A DNA stretch of 64,000 nt, taken from NCBI GenBank assembly GCA_017464425.1, contig JAFUDX010000014.1:1-64000 (forward strand), given 5' to 3'. A model generated the notes under the pieces. It worked only from the letters and a program-made list of their open reading frames with translations, was not told where the DNA came from and searched no databases. Within the stretch, counting starts at the first letter, position 1; each line of letters starts with the position of its first letter. Made by a program: the position numbers and the translations under genes. The DNA is from Treponema sp. (GTDB lineage: Bacteria > Spirochaetota > Spirochaetia > Treponematales > Treponemataceae). Below, in pieces: positions 8,470-16,948 of this stretch.

Positions 8470-9241
8470 ACATTGCGGTGTATCCGCCATCGACTGGAAG
8501 AACTACGCCAGTGACATAGCTTGATGCCGGGCTTGAAAGGAAGATTGCCGTACTGTCAAGTTCGCCTTCGTTGCCGTAGCGAGAAAGCGGAATCATAGTA
8601 CGCGCGTTCTGCTGGAAGAAGTCTGAATCAAGTGTTTCTTTGGTGAGCGGGCTGTAGAAGTATCCTGGACAAATTGCGTTTACATTGATGTTGTATTTGC
8701 CCCATTCCGAAGCCAAACCTCGCGTAAGGTTGATGACGCCACCCTTTGCCGCATGGTAGGGAGAGCAGGGGGCAACTTTGTTTCCGACCATGCCGTACAT
8801 TGACGCGATGTTGATAATTCTGCCGTATTTTGCGCCAATCATTGCTTTTTTGGCGACCGCACGAGCCATTTTGAATGTGCCACCCAAGTCAACATTAAGC
8901 TCACCATTGAACTGGTCATCGGTGATGTCTTCTGCAGGAGCAACGGCTCCCGTGCCAGCATTGTTGATAAGAATGTCGATTCTGCCGAATTTAGCAACAA
9001 TTTCATCTACAGCGGCATTAACGCGGTCGGTGTCAGTGATGTCACACTGGATTGCAAGCGTTTCGACTTTGTAGGCTTCAGCAATTTCTTTTGCAACTTC
9101 ATCGATTTTATCTTTTCGGCGAGCGATTGCAACGATTTTTGCGCCTTGATTTGCGAGTGCTTTTGCCATCTGAACGCCAAGACCTGTTGAACAGCCCGTA
9201 ACAACTGCGACCTGTCCGGTTAAATCAAAATAATTCTTCAT
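8468..9241 (-). CDS. Short-chain dehydrogenase/reductase (SDR), gluconate 5-dehydrogenase-like
   Basis: 257 residues, classical SDR. N-terminal Rossmann motif TGCSTGLG, NNAG at about 90, catalytic Ser in IASMYG and YHAAK (Tyr and Lys), and C-terminal PVDGGYTA. It oxidises or reduces a sugar, sugar acid or hydroxy acid with NAD(P)H; the closest family feeling is gluconate 5-dehydrogenase or 2-deoxygluconate dehydrogenase. Its promoter on the minus strand is strong (TTGCAA, 17 bases, TATAAT near 9292-9320), with AGGAG before the ATG. It does not carry the AACCTA-N9-TAGGTT operator, so I regard it as separate from the sulfur genes. Confidence 0.82.
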   Translation of the reverse strand: MKNYFDLTGQVAVVTGCSTGLGVQMAKALANQGAKIVAIARRKDKIDEVAKEIAEAYKVETLAIQCDITDTDRVNAAVDEIVAKFGRIDILINNAGTGAVAPAEDITDDQFNGELNVDLGGTFKMARAVAKKAMIGAKYGRIINIASMYGMVGNKVAPCSPYHAAKGGVINLTRGLASEWGKYNINVNAICPGYFYSPLTKETLDSDFFQQNARTMIPLSRYGNEGELDSTAIFLSSPASSYVTGVVLPVDGGYTAM

Positions 9242-9361
9242 AGACGATTCTCCTGTTCTTTTAAGTGTACCTTAAAATTTCAAACAGGTTTATTATAAAC
9301 TATAACCGTTTTTTTTGCAAATGTTACTTTATGCTAACAGCTGGTATGGTGTTTTATTCGT

Positions 9362-9775
9362 CTACACAATCGTTAGTTCATCTTTTGAAACATCGGTGTG
9401 ATTTTCGACGATGAACGCGTTCAACACGGGATTGTCTTTTTCCATGAGCGAGAGAATGAGGTAGCGAGCCTTTGAGTCGAAGAAGAGTCGCTTATCCTCT
9501 TCGCTTGGTCGGCTGGGGCTTTCGGGGTGCGAGTGCCAGTTTCCGAGCGGAACCAAGCCCTTTGAGCGCATGTCTTTGATTGCTTTGAGTTGGTCTTGCG
9601 GGCTGATGTTGAAATGCTCGTTTGAATGGTCGGTGTTTTCAAGGAGATACACTTCTTTGATTGTCTTAACGCCGTTTTCTTCGGTGCCAGCGATGAGTCC
9701 GCACGCTTCTTCTGGAAGACAGCCCTGAGCATGCGAGACAATTTTTTCATAATCAGATTTTTTTAAAGTAATCAT
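9362..9775 (-). CDS. hcyD: JAMM metallopeptidase processing the HcyS-like sulfur carrier
   Basis: 137 residues from the ATG at 9775, which has GGAG at good spacing. The longer open frame runs into a palindromic repeat and is not used. JAMM zinc motif: Glu23, then HSHP (His81 and His83) and Asp94 in the order HSHP-x6-S-x2-D. Members of this Mec+/QbsD group trim C-terminal residues from a ThiS-like carrier to expose the Gly-Gly end. The neighbouring carrier ends GGGQ, which needs just such trimming. It is the last gene of the metY operon, as in the homocysteine system of Wolinella (HcyD). Confidence 0.82.
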   Translation of the reverse strand: MITLKKSDYEKIVSHAQGCLPEEACGLIAGTEENGVKTIKEVYLLENTDHSNEHFNISPQDQLKAIKDMRSKGLVPLGNWHSHPESPSRPSEEDKRLFFDSKARYLILSLMEKDNPVLNAFIVENHTDVSKDELTIV

Positions 9776-9791
9776 AAGAAGTTCTCCTTGT

Positions 9792-9820
9792 ACGGTGGTT
9801 TCGACACGCTCAACCACCGT
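9792..9820. repeat. Dispersed hairpin (GGTGGTTGAGC family), copy 1
   Basis: ACGGTGGTTT and its complement enclose a CGACACGCTC loop between hcyF and hcyD. A copy with compensatory stem changes is at 61046-61070. Confidence 0.75.
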
Positions 9821-9829
9821 CAGTATATG

Positions 9830-10645
9830 TTAATGTGCTTGCTTCAACTCACACGCGGGCTGCTCGTAGTCAATCAGCTTGGTGATTGTCGGATTTTCGC
9901 CACAAATCGGGCATTTTCCGTTTGCGGGCGGAAGTTTGACCGTATGGAAGTTGTTTTTGAGGGCGTCGTAGGTGAGCAGTTTGCCCACAAGGTTTTCGCC
10001 CACGCCCACGATGTATTTGACGGCTTCCATTGCCTGAAGGCTTCCGATAACACCGCCCATCGCGCCGATAACGCCCGCCTGTTTACAAGTGGGAACGGCA
10101 TCTTTTGGCGGCGGGTCTTTGAATACACAGCGGTAGCATGGTCCTTGACCAGGAATGTAGGTCATCAGCTGACCTTTGAAGCGGATAATTCCCGCGTGGC
10201 TGAACGGCTTTTTTTCCATAACGCACGCGTCGTTAATCAAGAATTTGGCGGGGAAGTTGTCCGTGCCGTCGATGATGAAATCGTAGTCGCGGATAAGCTC
10301 GCGGATATTCGTTGAATTCACGAAAAGCTGATAGGTTTTGACCTCAACATCGGGGTTCATCGCCTTCATCGTCTCTTCGGCTGACTTGACTTTCGGCTTT
10401 CCGACATCAGCGGTGGCATGGATAATCTGCCGCTGGAGGTTTGAAAGATCAACGACATCAGCGTCAACGATACCGATAGTGCCCACGCCTGCCGCCGCAA
10501 GGTACATTGCCGCCGGTGCGCCCAATCCGCCCGCGCCGATGATGAGCACTTTCGCGTTCAAGAGTTTTTTCTGCCCCTTTACGCCGACTTCGTTCAAGAT
10601 GATGTGGCGTGAGTAGCGTTCAATCTGCTCGTCTGTCATTGCCAT
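9830..10645 (-). CDS. hcyF: ThiF/MoeB-type E1-like adenylyltransferase activating the HcyS-like carrier
   Basis: 271 residues, ThiF/HesA/MoeB fold. ATP-binding GAGGLG at 37-42, the ND...R stretch SNLQRQI, FIIDGTDNFPAKFLIND, and two zinc CxxC pairs (PCYRC and CPICG). A Cys in VPTCKQAGVIG is in the position of the reactive Cys. It should adenylate the C-terminal Gly of the carrier so that sulfide can convert it to a thiocarboxylate. The start overlaps the carrier stop as TAATG, so the two are translationally coupled. Context (carrier, JAMM protease, sulfite reductase, MetY) favours homocysteine synthesis over thiamine or molybdopterin. Confidence 0.85.
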   Translation of the reverse strand: MAMTDEQIERYSRHIILNEVGVKGQKKLLNAKVLIIGAGGLGAPAAMYLAAAGVGTIGIVDADVVDLSNLQRQIIHATADVGKPKVKSAEETMKAMNPDVEVKTYQLFVNSTNIRELIRDYDFIIDGTDNFPAKFLINDACVMEKKPFSHAGIIRFKGQLMTYIPGQGPCYRCVFKDPPPKDAVPTCKQAGVIGAMGGVIGSLQAMEAVKYIVGVGENLVGKLLTYDALKNNFHTVKLPPANGKCPICGENPTITKLIDYEQPACELKQAH

Positions 10646-10851
10646 TATTGTCCGCCCCCCATGAAGTACAAGAATTCAACTGAATCGCCCTCTTTGAGAA
10701 CGGTCGAAGCCTCTGCGTCTTTCTGAATGAATTCTTCGTTGATTGAGACCGTGACATACTGCGGAGTCTCAACTTTTTCCTGCTCGATGAGTTCTGGGAG
10801 CGTGAGCCCGTCTTTTACTTCTTTTTTTGTTCCTGCAACGGTAATTGTCAT
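10645..10851 (-). CDS. hcyS: ThiS/MoaD-like sulfur carrier protein with masked C terminus
   Basis: 68 residues, beta-grasp ubiquitin-like fold of the ThiS family. Starts MTITVAG and ends YFMGGGQ. The usual terminal Gly-Gly is followed by extra residues, so the carrier is made in a blocked form, and the JAMM protease encoded downstream presumably removes them. Once activated, the thiocarboxylate would donate sulfur to MetY with an activated homoserine. GGAG precedes the ATG. By sequence alone ThiS is possible, but the operon has no thiamine gene. Confidence 0.82.
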   Translation of the reverse strand: MTITVAGTKKEVKDGLTLPELIEQEKVETPQYVTVSINEEFIQKDAEASTVLKEGDSVEFLYFMGGGQ

Positions 10852-10870
10852 AATGTTCTCCTGTTATTTT

Positions 10871-11134
10871 TTATTTTTCGACTTTCTGAACGAAAAGCAT
10901 GTATGTGCCGTCGCCGTTTTCGTTGAGTTCAAGCACCTGGTGTCCTTCGTCTTTCATTGAGCGCGGAACATTCTGAACCGGCTCGCCGTCATTCAATTTG
11001 ATTGCCAAGATTTCGCCGTCGTCGAGTTCTTCGAGCGCGACTTTTGCTTTTACGAATGTGAGCGGGCACACTTTGTCGGTGATGTCAACAAAATCGTCCG
11101 CCTTCACACCATTTTCTGAAACATAATCAGCCAT
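10871..11134 (-). CDS. TusA-family sulfurtransferase-like protein
   Basis: 87 residues. It has the TusA signature around the single catalytic Cys (VDITDKVCPLTFVKAKVAL), then LDDGEILAIKLNDGEP and NVPRSMKDEGHQVL. TusA proteins relay persulfide sulfur between partners. Lying between the sulfite reductase and the sulfur carrier, it may hand sulfur from one to the other. GGAGG precedes the ATG. The specific donor and acceptor are inferred from context only. Confidence 0.83.
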   Translation of the reverse strand: MADYVSENGVKADDFVDITDKVCPLTFVKAKVALEELDDGEILAIKLNDGEPVQNVPRSMKDEGHQVLELNENGDGTYMLFVQKVEK

Positions 11135-11145
11135 AGTTCCTCCAG

Positions 11146-12024
11146 TTATTTCTTTTCGCCATTGTATGCGTCGAGAATCACTTTTTTGAATTGCTCTTCG
11201 CCCGTGCGCTGAATCATAAATCTGAATCGCTCGCTCGGTTTTGCGTTTTCTGCAAAGTAGGTGATTGCGGCATCAGCCACGCGGAAGAGCGTCTCTTTGT
11301 CTTTGATGAGCGGCAAGAACGACTCGCCCTTGTAAATTTCGTTTCCGAACAAACCGCCCAGCGAAACGACATAGCCCGCTTCTCCGCTCCAGGCATCGAA
11401 CGGACACGCCTTTACGCATCGACCGCACTTCACGCATTTTGATTCATCGAATGTGATGCCAGTTGCCTTGTCGAGCTGGATTGCGTTCCATCGGCACGCT
11501 TTTACGCACACGCCGCATTTTTTGCATTTTTCGTTGTCGATTTTGACTTCCATGCCCCCCTTTACGCCGAAGTCATTTTCTTCGGTTTTGAGACAGTTTG
11601 CACGGCAGCCCGTAACACCAAACTTGAATTTGTGAGGAAGTTCGCGCCCAAAGTAGCGTTTGTGGAATTCCTCAGCGATTTCGTAGGTGTTGATAAGACC
11701 GTTCGGACAAATTTCTTTGCCCTGACAGGCAGTGACGGTTCGCACACGAGGACCACACACGCCCGTCGGCACGCCACCTTTCAAAAGTTCGGCTTTGACT
11801 TCATCGACATCTTCAACATCGATGAACGGAATTTCAATTCCCTGTCGGCTCGTCATATGCACATAGCCGTGACCGTATTTTTTCGCAACCGCTGAGATGG
11901 TCGCAATCTGCTCCGCTGTCATATTTCCGCCGATTGTCATAACGCGAAGAGAATATTTCCCCTGCTGAACCTGCGGCATAAGTCCGCCCGCTTTGAGTGC
12001 TGCCTTATCGACTGTTTTTGCCAT
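11146..12024 (-). CDS. Small sulfite reductase-like protein with ferredoxin domain
   Basis: 292 residues. The siroheme/[4Fe-4S] motif is C-x5-C (Cys100, Cys106) with C-x3-C (Cys140, Cys144, in GVTGCRANC). Two [4Fe-4S] ferredoxin motifs follow at Cys167/170/173/177 and Cys197/200/203/207. This is the compact single-subunit sulfite/nitrite reductase type found in anaerobes, expected to reduce sulfite to sulfide with ferredoxin-type electrons. Within this operon it would supply sulfide for the carrier thiocarboxylate. GGAGG lies before the ATG. Nitrite cannot be excluded as substrate from sequence alone. Confidence 0.85.
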   Translation of the reverse strand: MAKTVDKAALKAGGLMPQVQQGKYSLRVMTIGGNMTAEQIATISAVAKKYGHGYVHMTSRQGIEIPFIDVEDVDEVKAELLKGGVPTGVCGPRVRTVTACQGKEICPNGLINTYEIAEEFHKRYFGRELPHKFKFGVTGCRANCLKTEENDFGVKGGMEVKIDNEKCKKCGVCVKACRWNAIQLDKATGITFDESKCVKCGRCVKACPFDAWSGEAGYVVSLGGLFGNEIYKGESFLPLIKDKETLFRVADAAITYFAENAKPSERFRFMIQRTGEEQFKKVILDAYNGEKK

Positions 12025-12068
12025 TTCTAGCCTCCTATTGTAAAACGCCTGTACCTCGTGACGCTTTT

Positions 12069-13289
12069 TTATGATTGAATCGCCTGCGTGAAGTCCGCAA
12101 GCAAGTCTTCTATATCCTCGATTCCGACGCTGATTCGCACCGTGTCGTCAAACACGCCCGCCGCGTTCATTTCTTCTTTTGTGTTGTGAAGGAAAAGCGT
12201 AGTGGCAGGATAGATGACGAGCGTGCGCACATCTCCGATATTTGATGCGATGATTGCAGTTTTGAGCGAGTTGATGATTTTAAAGGCGCGTTCTCGGCTT
12301 CCCGTGCTTATCGTGAGAATGCCGCCGCCGTATCCTTTAAGCTGTTTTTTTGCAAGTTCCGCAGTTTTTTCATTGAGAAGCGGGTAATTTACCGTGATTC
12401 CGTCGATTTTGCTCAATTCTTCGGCAAGTTTCTGCGCGTTCTCGTTGATTTTTTGGATTCGTAAGCCGAGCGTTTCAAGCCCGATGATGTTCAAGAATGC
12501 ATTGAACGGAGAAAGACAGCCGCCCAAGCTCGCCCATGAGTCTTTTCGTAAGCGCACGAGATAGGAAAGATTTGAAAACGCCTTGTATTCTTTGAGCGCG
12601 GGGAATCGGTCGAAATCCCATTTGAATTTGCCCGAATAGACGACCACGCCCGAAATTGCGTCAGAAGAACCGTTTATATATTTTGAAGAGGAGTGAATCA
12701 CGATGTCCGCGCCCAAATCAATCGGATTGACCAAAAAAGGAGTTGCCGTGGTGTTGTCGATGACGAGCGGAATTGCTTTTGAATGGGCAAAATCCGCAAG
12801 CGAGCGAATATCGATGATGTTTAGGCTTGGATTTCCAATCGTTTCGGCAAAAATCGCCTTTGTATTTTCGGTGTAAAGTGCTTCAAGATTCTCGTGAGAA
12901 AAATCGTTCGTGTATTTTATAGAAATATTGAACTGCTTGAAAACCGAAAAAAGCTGAATTGTGCCGCCGTACAAGCCTGCCGATGCGATGATTTCATCTC
13001 CCGCGCTCAGAAAATTCATAAGCCCGTGCGAGATTGCCGCCATGCCCGAAGACATAGCGACCGCGCCAAAGCCGTGCTCCAACGCGTTGATTCGTGACTC
13101 AAAGGAAGCGACTGTGGGATTTCCGATGCGTGTGTATGCAAAGCCCGACGACTTTCCGCCAAAGACCCGCTCAAGCGTTTCCATGTCGTTGTAGCCGAAC
13201 GCGCTCACCTGATAGACAGGTGTAATCGTCGCGCCAAAACTTTCGTCTTTTACAACACCTTTATGCAATGCATCTGTATTGAATCCCAT
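12069..13289 (-). CDS. metY: O-acetylhomoserine sulfhydrylase MetY
   Basis: 406 residues, Cys/Met metabolism PLP family. The PLP lysine lies in HSSSKYING. Substrate-site stretches include FAYTRIGNPTV, the VAMSSGMAAI helix and LGGCLSPFNAFLNIIGLETL. It forms homocysteine from O-acetyl- or O-succinylhomoserine with sulfide, methanethiol or, in HcyS systems, a protein thiocarboxylate. It is the first gene of a six-gene minus-strand operon. The promoter at 13332-13360 carries a perfect copy of the regulon palindrome just downstream of the -10. Use of methanethiol would link it directly to a methylthio-releasing reductase. Confidence 0.92.
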   Translation of the reverse strand: MGFNTDALHKGVVKDESFGATITPVYQVSAFGYNDMETLERVFGGKSSGFAYTRIGNPTVASFESRINALEHGFGAVAMSSGMAAISHGLMNFLSAGDEIIASAGLYGGTIQLFSVFKQFNISIKYTNDFSHENLEALYTENTKAIFAETIGNPSLNIIDIRSLADFAHSKAIPLVIDNTTATPFLVNPIDLGADIVIHSSSKYINGSSDAISGVVVYSGKFKWDFDRFPALKEYKAFSNLSYLVRLRKDSWASLGGCLSPFNAFLNIIGLETLGLRIQKINENAQKLAEELSKIDGITVNYPLLNEKTAELAKKQLKGYGGGILTISTGSRERAFKIINSLKTAIIASNIGDVRTLVIYPATTLFLHNTKEEMNAAGVFDDTVRISVGIEDIEDLLADFTQAIQS

Positions 13290-13305
13290 AGTTCATCTAC
13301 CCTTT

Positions 13306-13360
13306 AACCTACAATCTTAATAGGTTTTAAAAATATAGCATGATTCACACTTTTGAGCAA
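13306..13360 (-). promoter_or_regulatory. metY operon promoter and operator
   Basis: On the minus strand, TTGCTC (13355-13360), a 17-base spacer and TATATT (13332-13337). The perfect palindrome AACCTA-N9-TAGGTT occupies 13306-13326, over the expected transcription start. Confidence 0.8.
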
Positions 13361-13377
13361 TACCATGCACACATTTT

Positions 13378-14667
13378 TTACAGAGTTGTTGCAACAAAAT
13401 CTTCCGCAACGGCGAGTGCTCCCGTGATTCCTGCGTGCGTGCGGTTCAAAATCACCGTGTGATAGGCGGGATATGAAACGACAAGCAACGGCACGCCTTT
13501 TTTTTCTGCGACTGATTCTTCGAGCGAACTTCCCAAAATCAGATTGCTCTCCGTGTAGCGAAGAATTTTTTCGATTTCGGTTGCGTCCTGCGCGATGAAA
13601 ATTTTTTCCGCCACATTTTTCAGGCTCTCAGCCTTCGCGCTTTCGGGATTGTCATCTGACGGAAAAAAATCCGTGATGATTGCCGTCGCGATTTTTACGT
13701 TAAAGTGCGTATTCAAGAAATTCGCGTATTTGATGACGGTCGCTTCGTCGCCCACGATGTCAACGGTTTTCGCAAGGTGATTCTGATAGAAAATTTCCAG
13801 AAGACTTGAAAAATAGTAGTCGAGTCTTTTCGCTTCTTCTTCCAAAAATTTCTCCGCTGGCGAAAAATCGAGCGAGAGCGCATCGGCGACTTTTTTCAGG
13901 AATTCCGCTGTTTCTTCAAGACCGAGCGGAACCGAACCAAATGAAAGCGTTGGAATATTGTAGAGGGCATTGAGTTTTTCTGCGGGAGCGTTTCCCCACC
14001 GAGAAAACACGATGTTGAGCGAGGCATTTTTTGCGTTCAAAAGCTCTTCGCTTCCGTCCTCTTTTCCAAAAAATATATTCGCCTTGATTCCAAGCGATGC
14101 GAGCACGCGCGTGATTTCTTCCAAATCGCCCTTAAAGAACAAGTCTTTTTGCGGAACGATGCCGAAGATGTTCACGAGATTCGCTTCTTTTTGCACGCCT
14201 GAATTCTCGACTTTCGGAAGATTCTGAAAAATTTCGGTCAAAATCTGCTGATAGCCGTAATGCACATCGCCGTGAAAGCCCGCCTGAAGTCCGTCAACAA
14301 CTTTTTCGCCCTGTTCCTGCACTTCGCGCACCATCGCGTCAACATCATCGCCGACCATTGCCGAAGGACAGCTGTTCAGCACGACATACAGTTTTCCGTC
14401 AATCACTTTGAGCGTGTTTTTTATCTGCTCGCGAAGCCGTGACGCGCCGCCAAAAATGATGTGACGCTCCTGCATATCAGTGCCCGGAATTTCTTCGGTG
14501 GGAATAAAACTCGTTGTAAATCCCGCCGCTGAATTCGCAAGGAAATTCTGAAATGCACAGCCCGCCGTTGAATGTACGATGGGAATCACATTTTTTATTT
14601 CTTGAACGGTCTGCAATGCGCCCTGAAACGCACAGCCGTTTCGTGGAGTTTTTAAAATCGTCTGCAT
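13378..14667 (-). CDS. Nitrogenase-like component 1, K-type subunit
   Basis: 429 residues, oxidoreductase/nitrogenase component 1 family. It has three Cys in the places of the P-cluster ligands of NifK: Cys12 (NGCAFQG), Cys37 (STAGCAFQ) and Cys100 (NSCPSAMVGDD). It is shorter than NifK (about 510) and lacks its N-terminal extension. It should pair with the D-type subunit and receive electrons from the H-type protein. No other nif gene (E, N, V or S type) is in the window. It is the last gene of the transporter-radSAM-nif operon and lies just before the metY promoter. Function is unlikely to be nitrogen fixation; organosulfur reduction fits the context. Confidence 0.82.
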   Translation of the reverse strand: MQTILKTPRNGCAFQGALQTVQEIKNVIPIVHSTAGCAFQNFLANSAAGFTTSFIPTEEIPGTDMQERHIIFGGASRLREQIKNTLKVIDGKLYVVLNSCPSAMVGDDVDAMVREVQEQGEKVVDGLQAGFHGDVHYGYQQILTEIFQNLPKVENSGVQKEANLVNIFGIVPQKDLFFKGDLEEITRVLASLGIKANIFFGKEDGSEELLNAKNASLNIVFSRWGNAPAEKLNALYNIPTLSFGSVPLGLEETAEFLKKVADALSLDFSPAEKFLEEEAKRLDYYFSSLLEIFYQNHLAKTVDIVGDEATVIKYANFLNTHFNVKIATAIITDFFPSDDNPESAKAESLKNVAEKIFIAQDATEIEKILRYTESNLILGSSLEESVAEKKGVPLLVVSYPAYHTVILNRTHAGITGALAVAEDFVATTL

Positions 14668-14676
14668 AGCCTCTCC

Positions 14677-16065
14677 TTACTTCGTTTCCTGCTTGACATA
14701 CCAACTGCCGCTCTTTTTGAGCCACGCGTCTTTGTACAGCGAAGCACGATTTTTGCCGAACACCGCCGCCGTTTTGAGCGCGTCGATAATGTGCGTGATG
14801 CCCGAATAGCCGAAAATCTGCACCGTTTTGAGCGAGACAGGAATCGCGCCGACTTCCGTCGCAAATGAAACCGCTCCGTTTTGGCTGATGTAGTAATCGG
14901 GCGTGAGTTTTGCAATCGCGTTCGCTTTTTCAAAATACTGACCGTTTCCGACAATCACGGGCGTGAGGGAAGGTATTGAGTCGAGCCGCTGCAAGAACGC
15001 ACGGTTTTCCAAATCAATCGTCTGAAGGGAAAATCCCGCGATTTCGCCGCCGAGCCGATTGAAAAGCGTGAAAAATCTCGTCACATCGGAAAGTTTTCCG
15101 TCGAAGTAGATTTTTTTGCCCGCAAGAATCTGCTCAGAAATTGCTTTTTGGAATCCCGCTTCTTTTTCCTGAATGATTTTTTCGGCTTCTGCTTCCTTTC
15201 CGAAGATTTTTGCGATATTCCGCAAAAATGCGTTCGTGCCCTGCAATCCAATCGGCGCGTCCGTTTTGATGTAGGCGACATCAAACCCGTCACGCAATTC
15301 TTCTGCAAGGTAGCCGCCTTCGTCTTGCGAAAGCACCACGCTTGCCTGTGCGCTGCCCGCTTTTTTTATGCTGTCAACTGAGCCGAATCGGGGAAGAATG
15401 TTTGTTTCGATGCCGAGTTCTTCAATAAGTGAGGCGACCGAGCGAACGGATTCCTCACTTTCGGAAAAACTGATGATATTCAGAAGATTTTTATTTTTTT
15501 CATCAGATTTTTCAGTGATTTTTTTGAGAATCGAATGAGAAACAATGTCGTAGGCAGTGAGCGCAGACTTTGTTTTGAATCCGTCCGAATAAATGAACAC
15601 GAGTTTGATGTTGAATTCATCTTCCAGCTCAAAAATCACCGAATTTACATCGTCGTTGTTGATGGCGATGACCGGCGTTCCCACGATAAAAATGACTTTC
15701 GGGTTCACTTCCTCCACGATTTTTGAAATCGCCTTGTGAAGCCGTGCGTCGCTCCCCAAAATCGTGTCTTTTTCCTGCAAATTCGTTGAATAGATGTTCG
15801 CCGCTTTTTCCGCATTGAAGAACAGGTTTGATGCGGCACAGCCCGCCACGCCGTGCACGATGACCGCCGCCTGTTCAATCGTCGAAACGGCCCTGATTGC
15901 CGCAACGATTTCATCTTCATTTATCTGCGAAAATGTTCTGATGCGCTGTTTGATTTCGCTCCCGCCCGCCTCGTTTTTGAGTTGCTCAAGCGTGCCGTTA
16001 AAATGGCTCAGCGTGCTCAGCCGTTTTTCGCGCGTGACAATTTTTCGTTCGTCAAGGTAACTCAT
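14677..16065 (-). CDS. Nitrogenase-like component 1, D-type subunit with a single cysteine
   Basis: 462 residues, component 1 fold (HGVAGCAASN, VIFIVGTPVIAINNDD, GSVDSIKKAGSAQ, YISQNGAVSFATEVGAIP, IFGYSGITHIIDAL). The only Cys in the protein is Cys76. The position matching NifD Cys154 reads GTPV (Thr130-Pro131), and I find no counterpart of the FeMo-cofactor Cys275. With three Cys on the K partner this leaves four cluster ligands per heterodimer, which suggests one [4Fe-4S] cluster rather than a P-cluster plus M-type cofactor. The ATG lies next to the nifH-like stop with AAGGA upstream. What it reduces is unknown. Confidence 0.8.
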   Translation of the reverse strand: MSYLDERKIVTREKRLSTLSHFNGTLEQLKNEAGGSEIKQRIRTFSQINEDEIVAAIRAVSTIEQAAVIVHGVAGCAASNLFFNAEKAANIYSTNLQEKDTILGSDARLHKAISKIVEEVNPKVIFIVGTPVIAINNDDVNSVIFELEDEFNIKLVFIYSDGFKTKSALTAYDIVSHSILKKITEKSDEKNKNLLNIISFSESEESVRSVASLIEELGIETNILPRFGSVDSIKKAGSAQASVVLSQDEGGYLAEELRDGFDVAYIKTDAPIGLQGTNAFLRNIAKIFGKEAEAEKIIQEKEAGFQKAISEQILAGKKIYFDGKLSDVTRFFTLFNRLGGEIAGFSLQTIDLENRAFLQRLDSIPSLTPVIVGNGQYFEKANAIAKLTPDYYISQNGAVSFATEVGAIPVSLKTVQIFGYSGITHIIDALKTAAVFGKNRASLYKDAWLKKSGSWYVKQETK

Positions 16066-16066
16066 T

Positions 16067-16939
16067 TTACAGTCCTTCAGAATCGCGCACGACTCCGCCG
16101 TTCAAATCATAGAGTTTGTCGCCCCATTCTCGTGCCCAGTCGCGCAATTCCGTAACGCCAAGCGGGTTCGGCACGACCAAATCTTCGTTTTCCGCGATGT
16201 GTTTTGCCAGTTTTCGGTACAAATCTGCCTGAGGAGCGGTCGGGTTTGCCTCAATGACGGTTTTCCCGTACAATTCGCTCTGCTGAACGACAATCGACCG
16301 CTCGATGTAGCCCGCGACCGTCGTTCCTGTGCGTTTGGTGAAATCGTCGATGATTTCCCGTGAGTAGCCCGCCGTGATTGAATTTGCGATAACGCCACCG
16401 AGTTTTGCGCCACCTGTGGGAGCGTATTTGTTGATTGCCTTAAACAGATTGTTCGCCGCATACACCGCCATAAAATCCGAAGAACTGACGACATAGGCGC
16501 GGTCGGTGATTCCGTCACGAATCGGAACGGCAAAGCCACCGCATACGACATCGCCCAAAACATCGTACAAGACATAATCAGGCTTGAATTCCTCGAACAA
16601 ATGAAGTTCCTGCAACAGCGTGACCGCCGCATTGATTCCGCGCCCCGCACAGCCGACGCCCGGAACAGGTCCGCCCGACTCGATACAGAGCACGTTTTTG
16701 AATCCGCTCACCGAAATGTCGCTCAGAGAGACTTTGTTTCCGCTTCTGAGACTGTCCAAAACGGTGGGCAGGTAATTGTTTCCGCGCAAAGTGTTCGTTG
16801 AGTCGCTTTTTGGGTCACAGCCAATCTGAATGACCTTGTAGCCCGCTTCCGCCAACGCCGCGCTGATGTTTGATGTGGTCGTTGATTTTCCGATGCCACC
16901 TTTTCCGTAAATTGCGATGTGTTTTCCGATTTTTGCCAT
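16067..16939 (-). CDS. NifH-like iron protein (ATP-dependent reductase component)
   Basis: 290 residues, NifH/BchL/frxC family. P-loop GKGGIGKS at 12-19; the [4Fe-4S] Cys ligands are Cys97 (GVGCAGRG) and Cys133 (DVVCGGFA); switch II lies at YDVLGDVVCGG. A homodimer should carry one bridging cluster and pass electrons with ATP hydrolysis to the D/K component. It is well conserved and full length. GGAG precedes the ATG. It sits between the radical-SAM gene and the D subunit in one tight operon. The family includes nitrogenase, protochlorophyllide and coenzyme F430 reductases and methylthio-alkane reductase; sulfur context favours the last type. Confidence 0.9.
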   Translation of the reverse strand: MAKIGKHIAIYGKGGIGKSTTTSNISAALAEAGYKVIQIGCDPKSDSTNTLRGNNYLPTVLDSLRSGNKVSLSDISVSGFKNVLCIESGGPVPGVGCAGRGINAAVTLLQELHLFEEFKPDYVLYDVLGDVVCGGFAVPIRDGITDRAYVVSSSDFMAVYAANNLFKAINKYAPTGGAKLGGVIANSITAGYSREIIDDFTKRTGTTVAGYIERSIVVQQSELYGKTVIEANPTAPQADLYRKLAKHIAENEDLVVPNPLGVTELRDWAREWGDKLYDLNGGVVRDSEGL

Positions 16940-16948
16940 ACTGTTCTC

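Noticed and set aside
9241..9330. Copy of the AACCTA-N9-TAGGTT operator before the SDR gene
   Set aside because: An ACCT...AGGT pair is present, but the spacing is wrong and the half-sites do not match, so it was not counted.
13378..16939. True nitrogenase (nitrogen fixation) genes
   Set aside because: Most P-cluster and cofactor Cys are missing in the D subunit, K lacks its extension, and no E, N, V or S-type assembly genes are present; the surroundings are sulfur genes.
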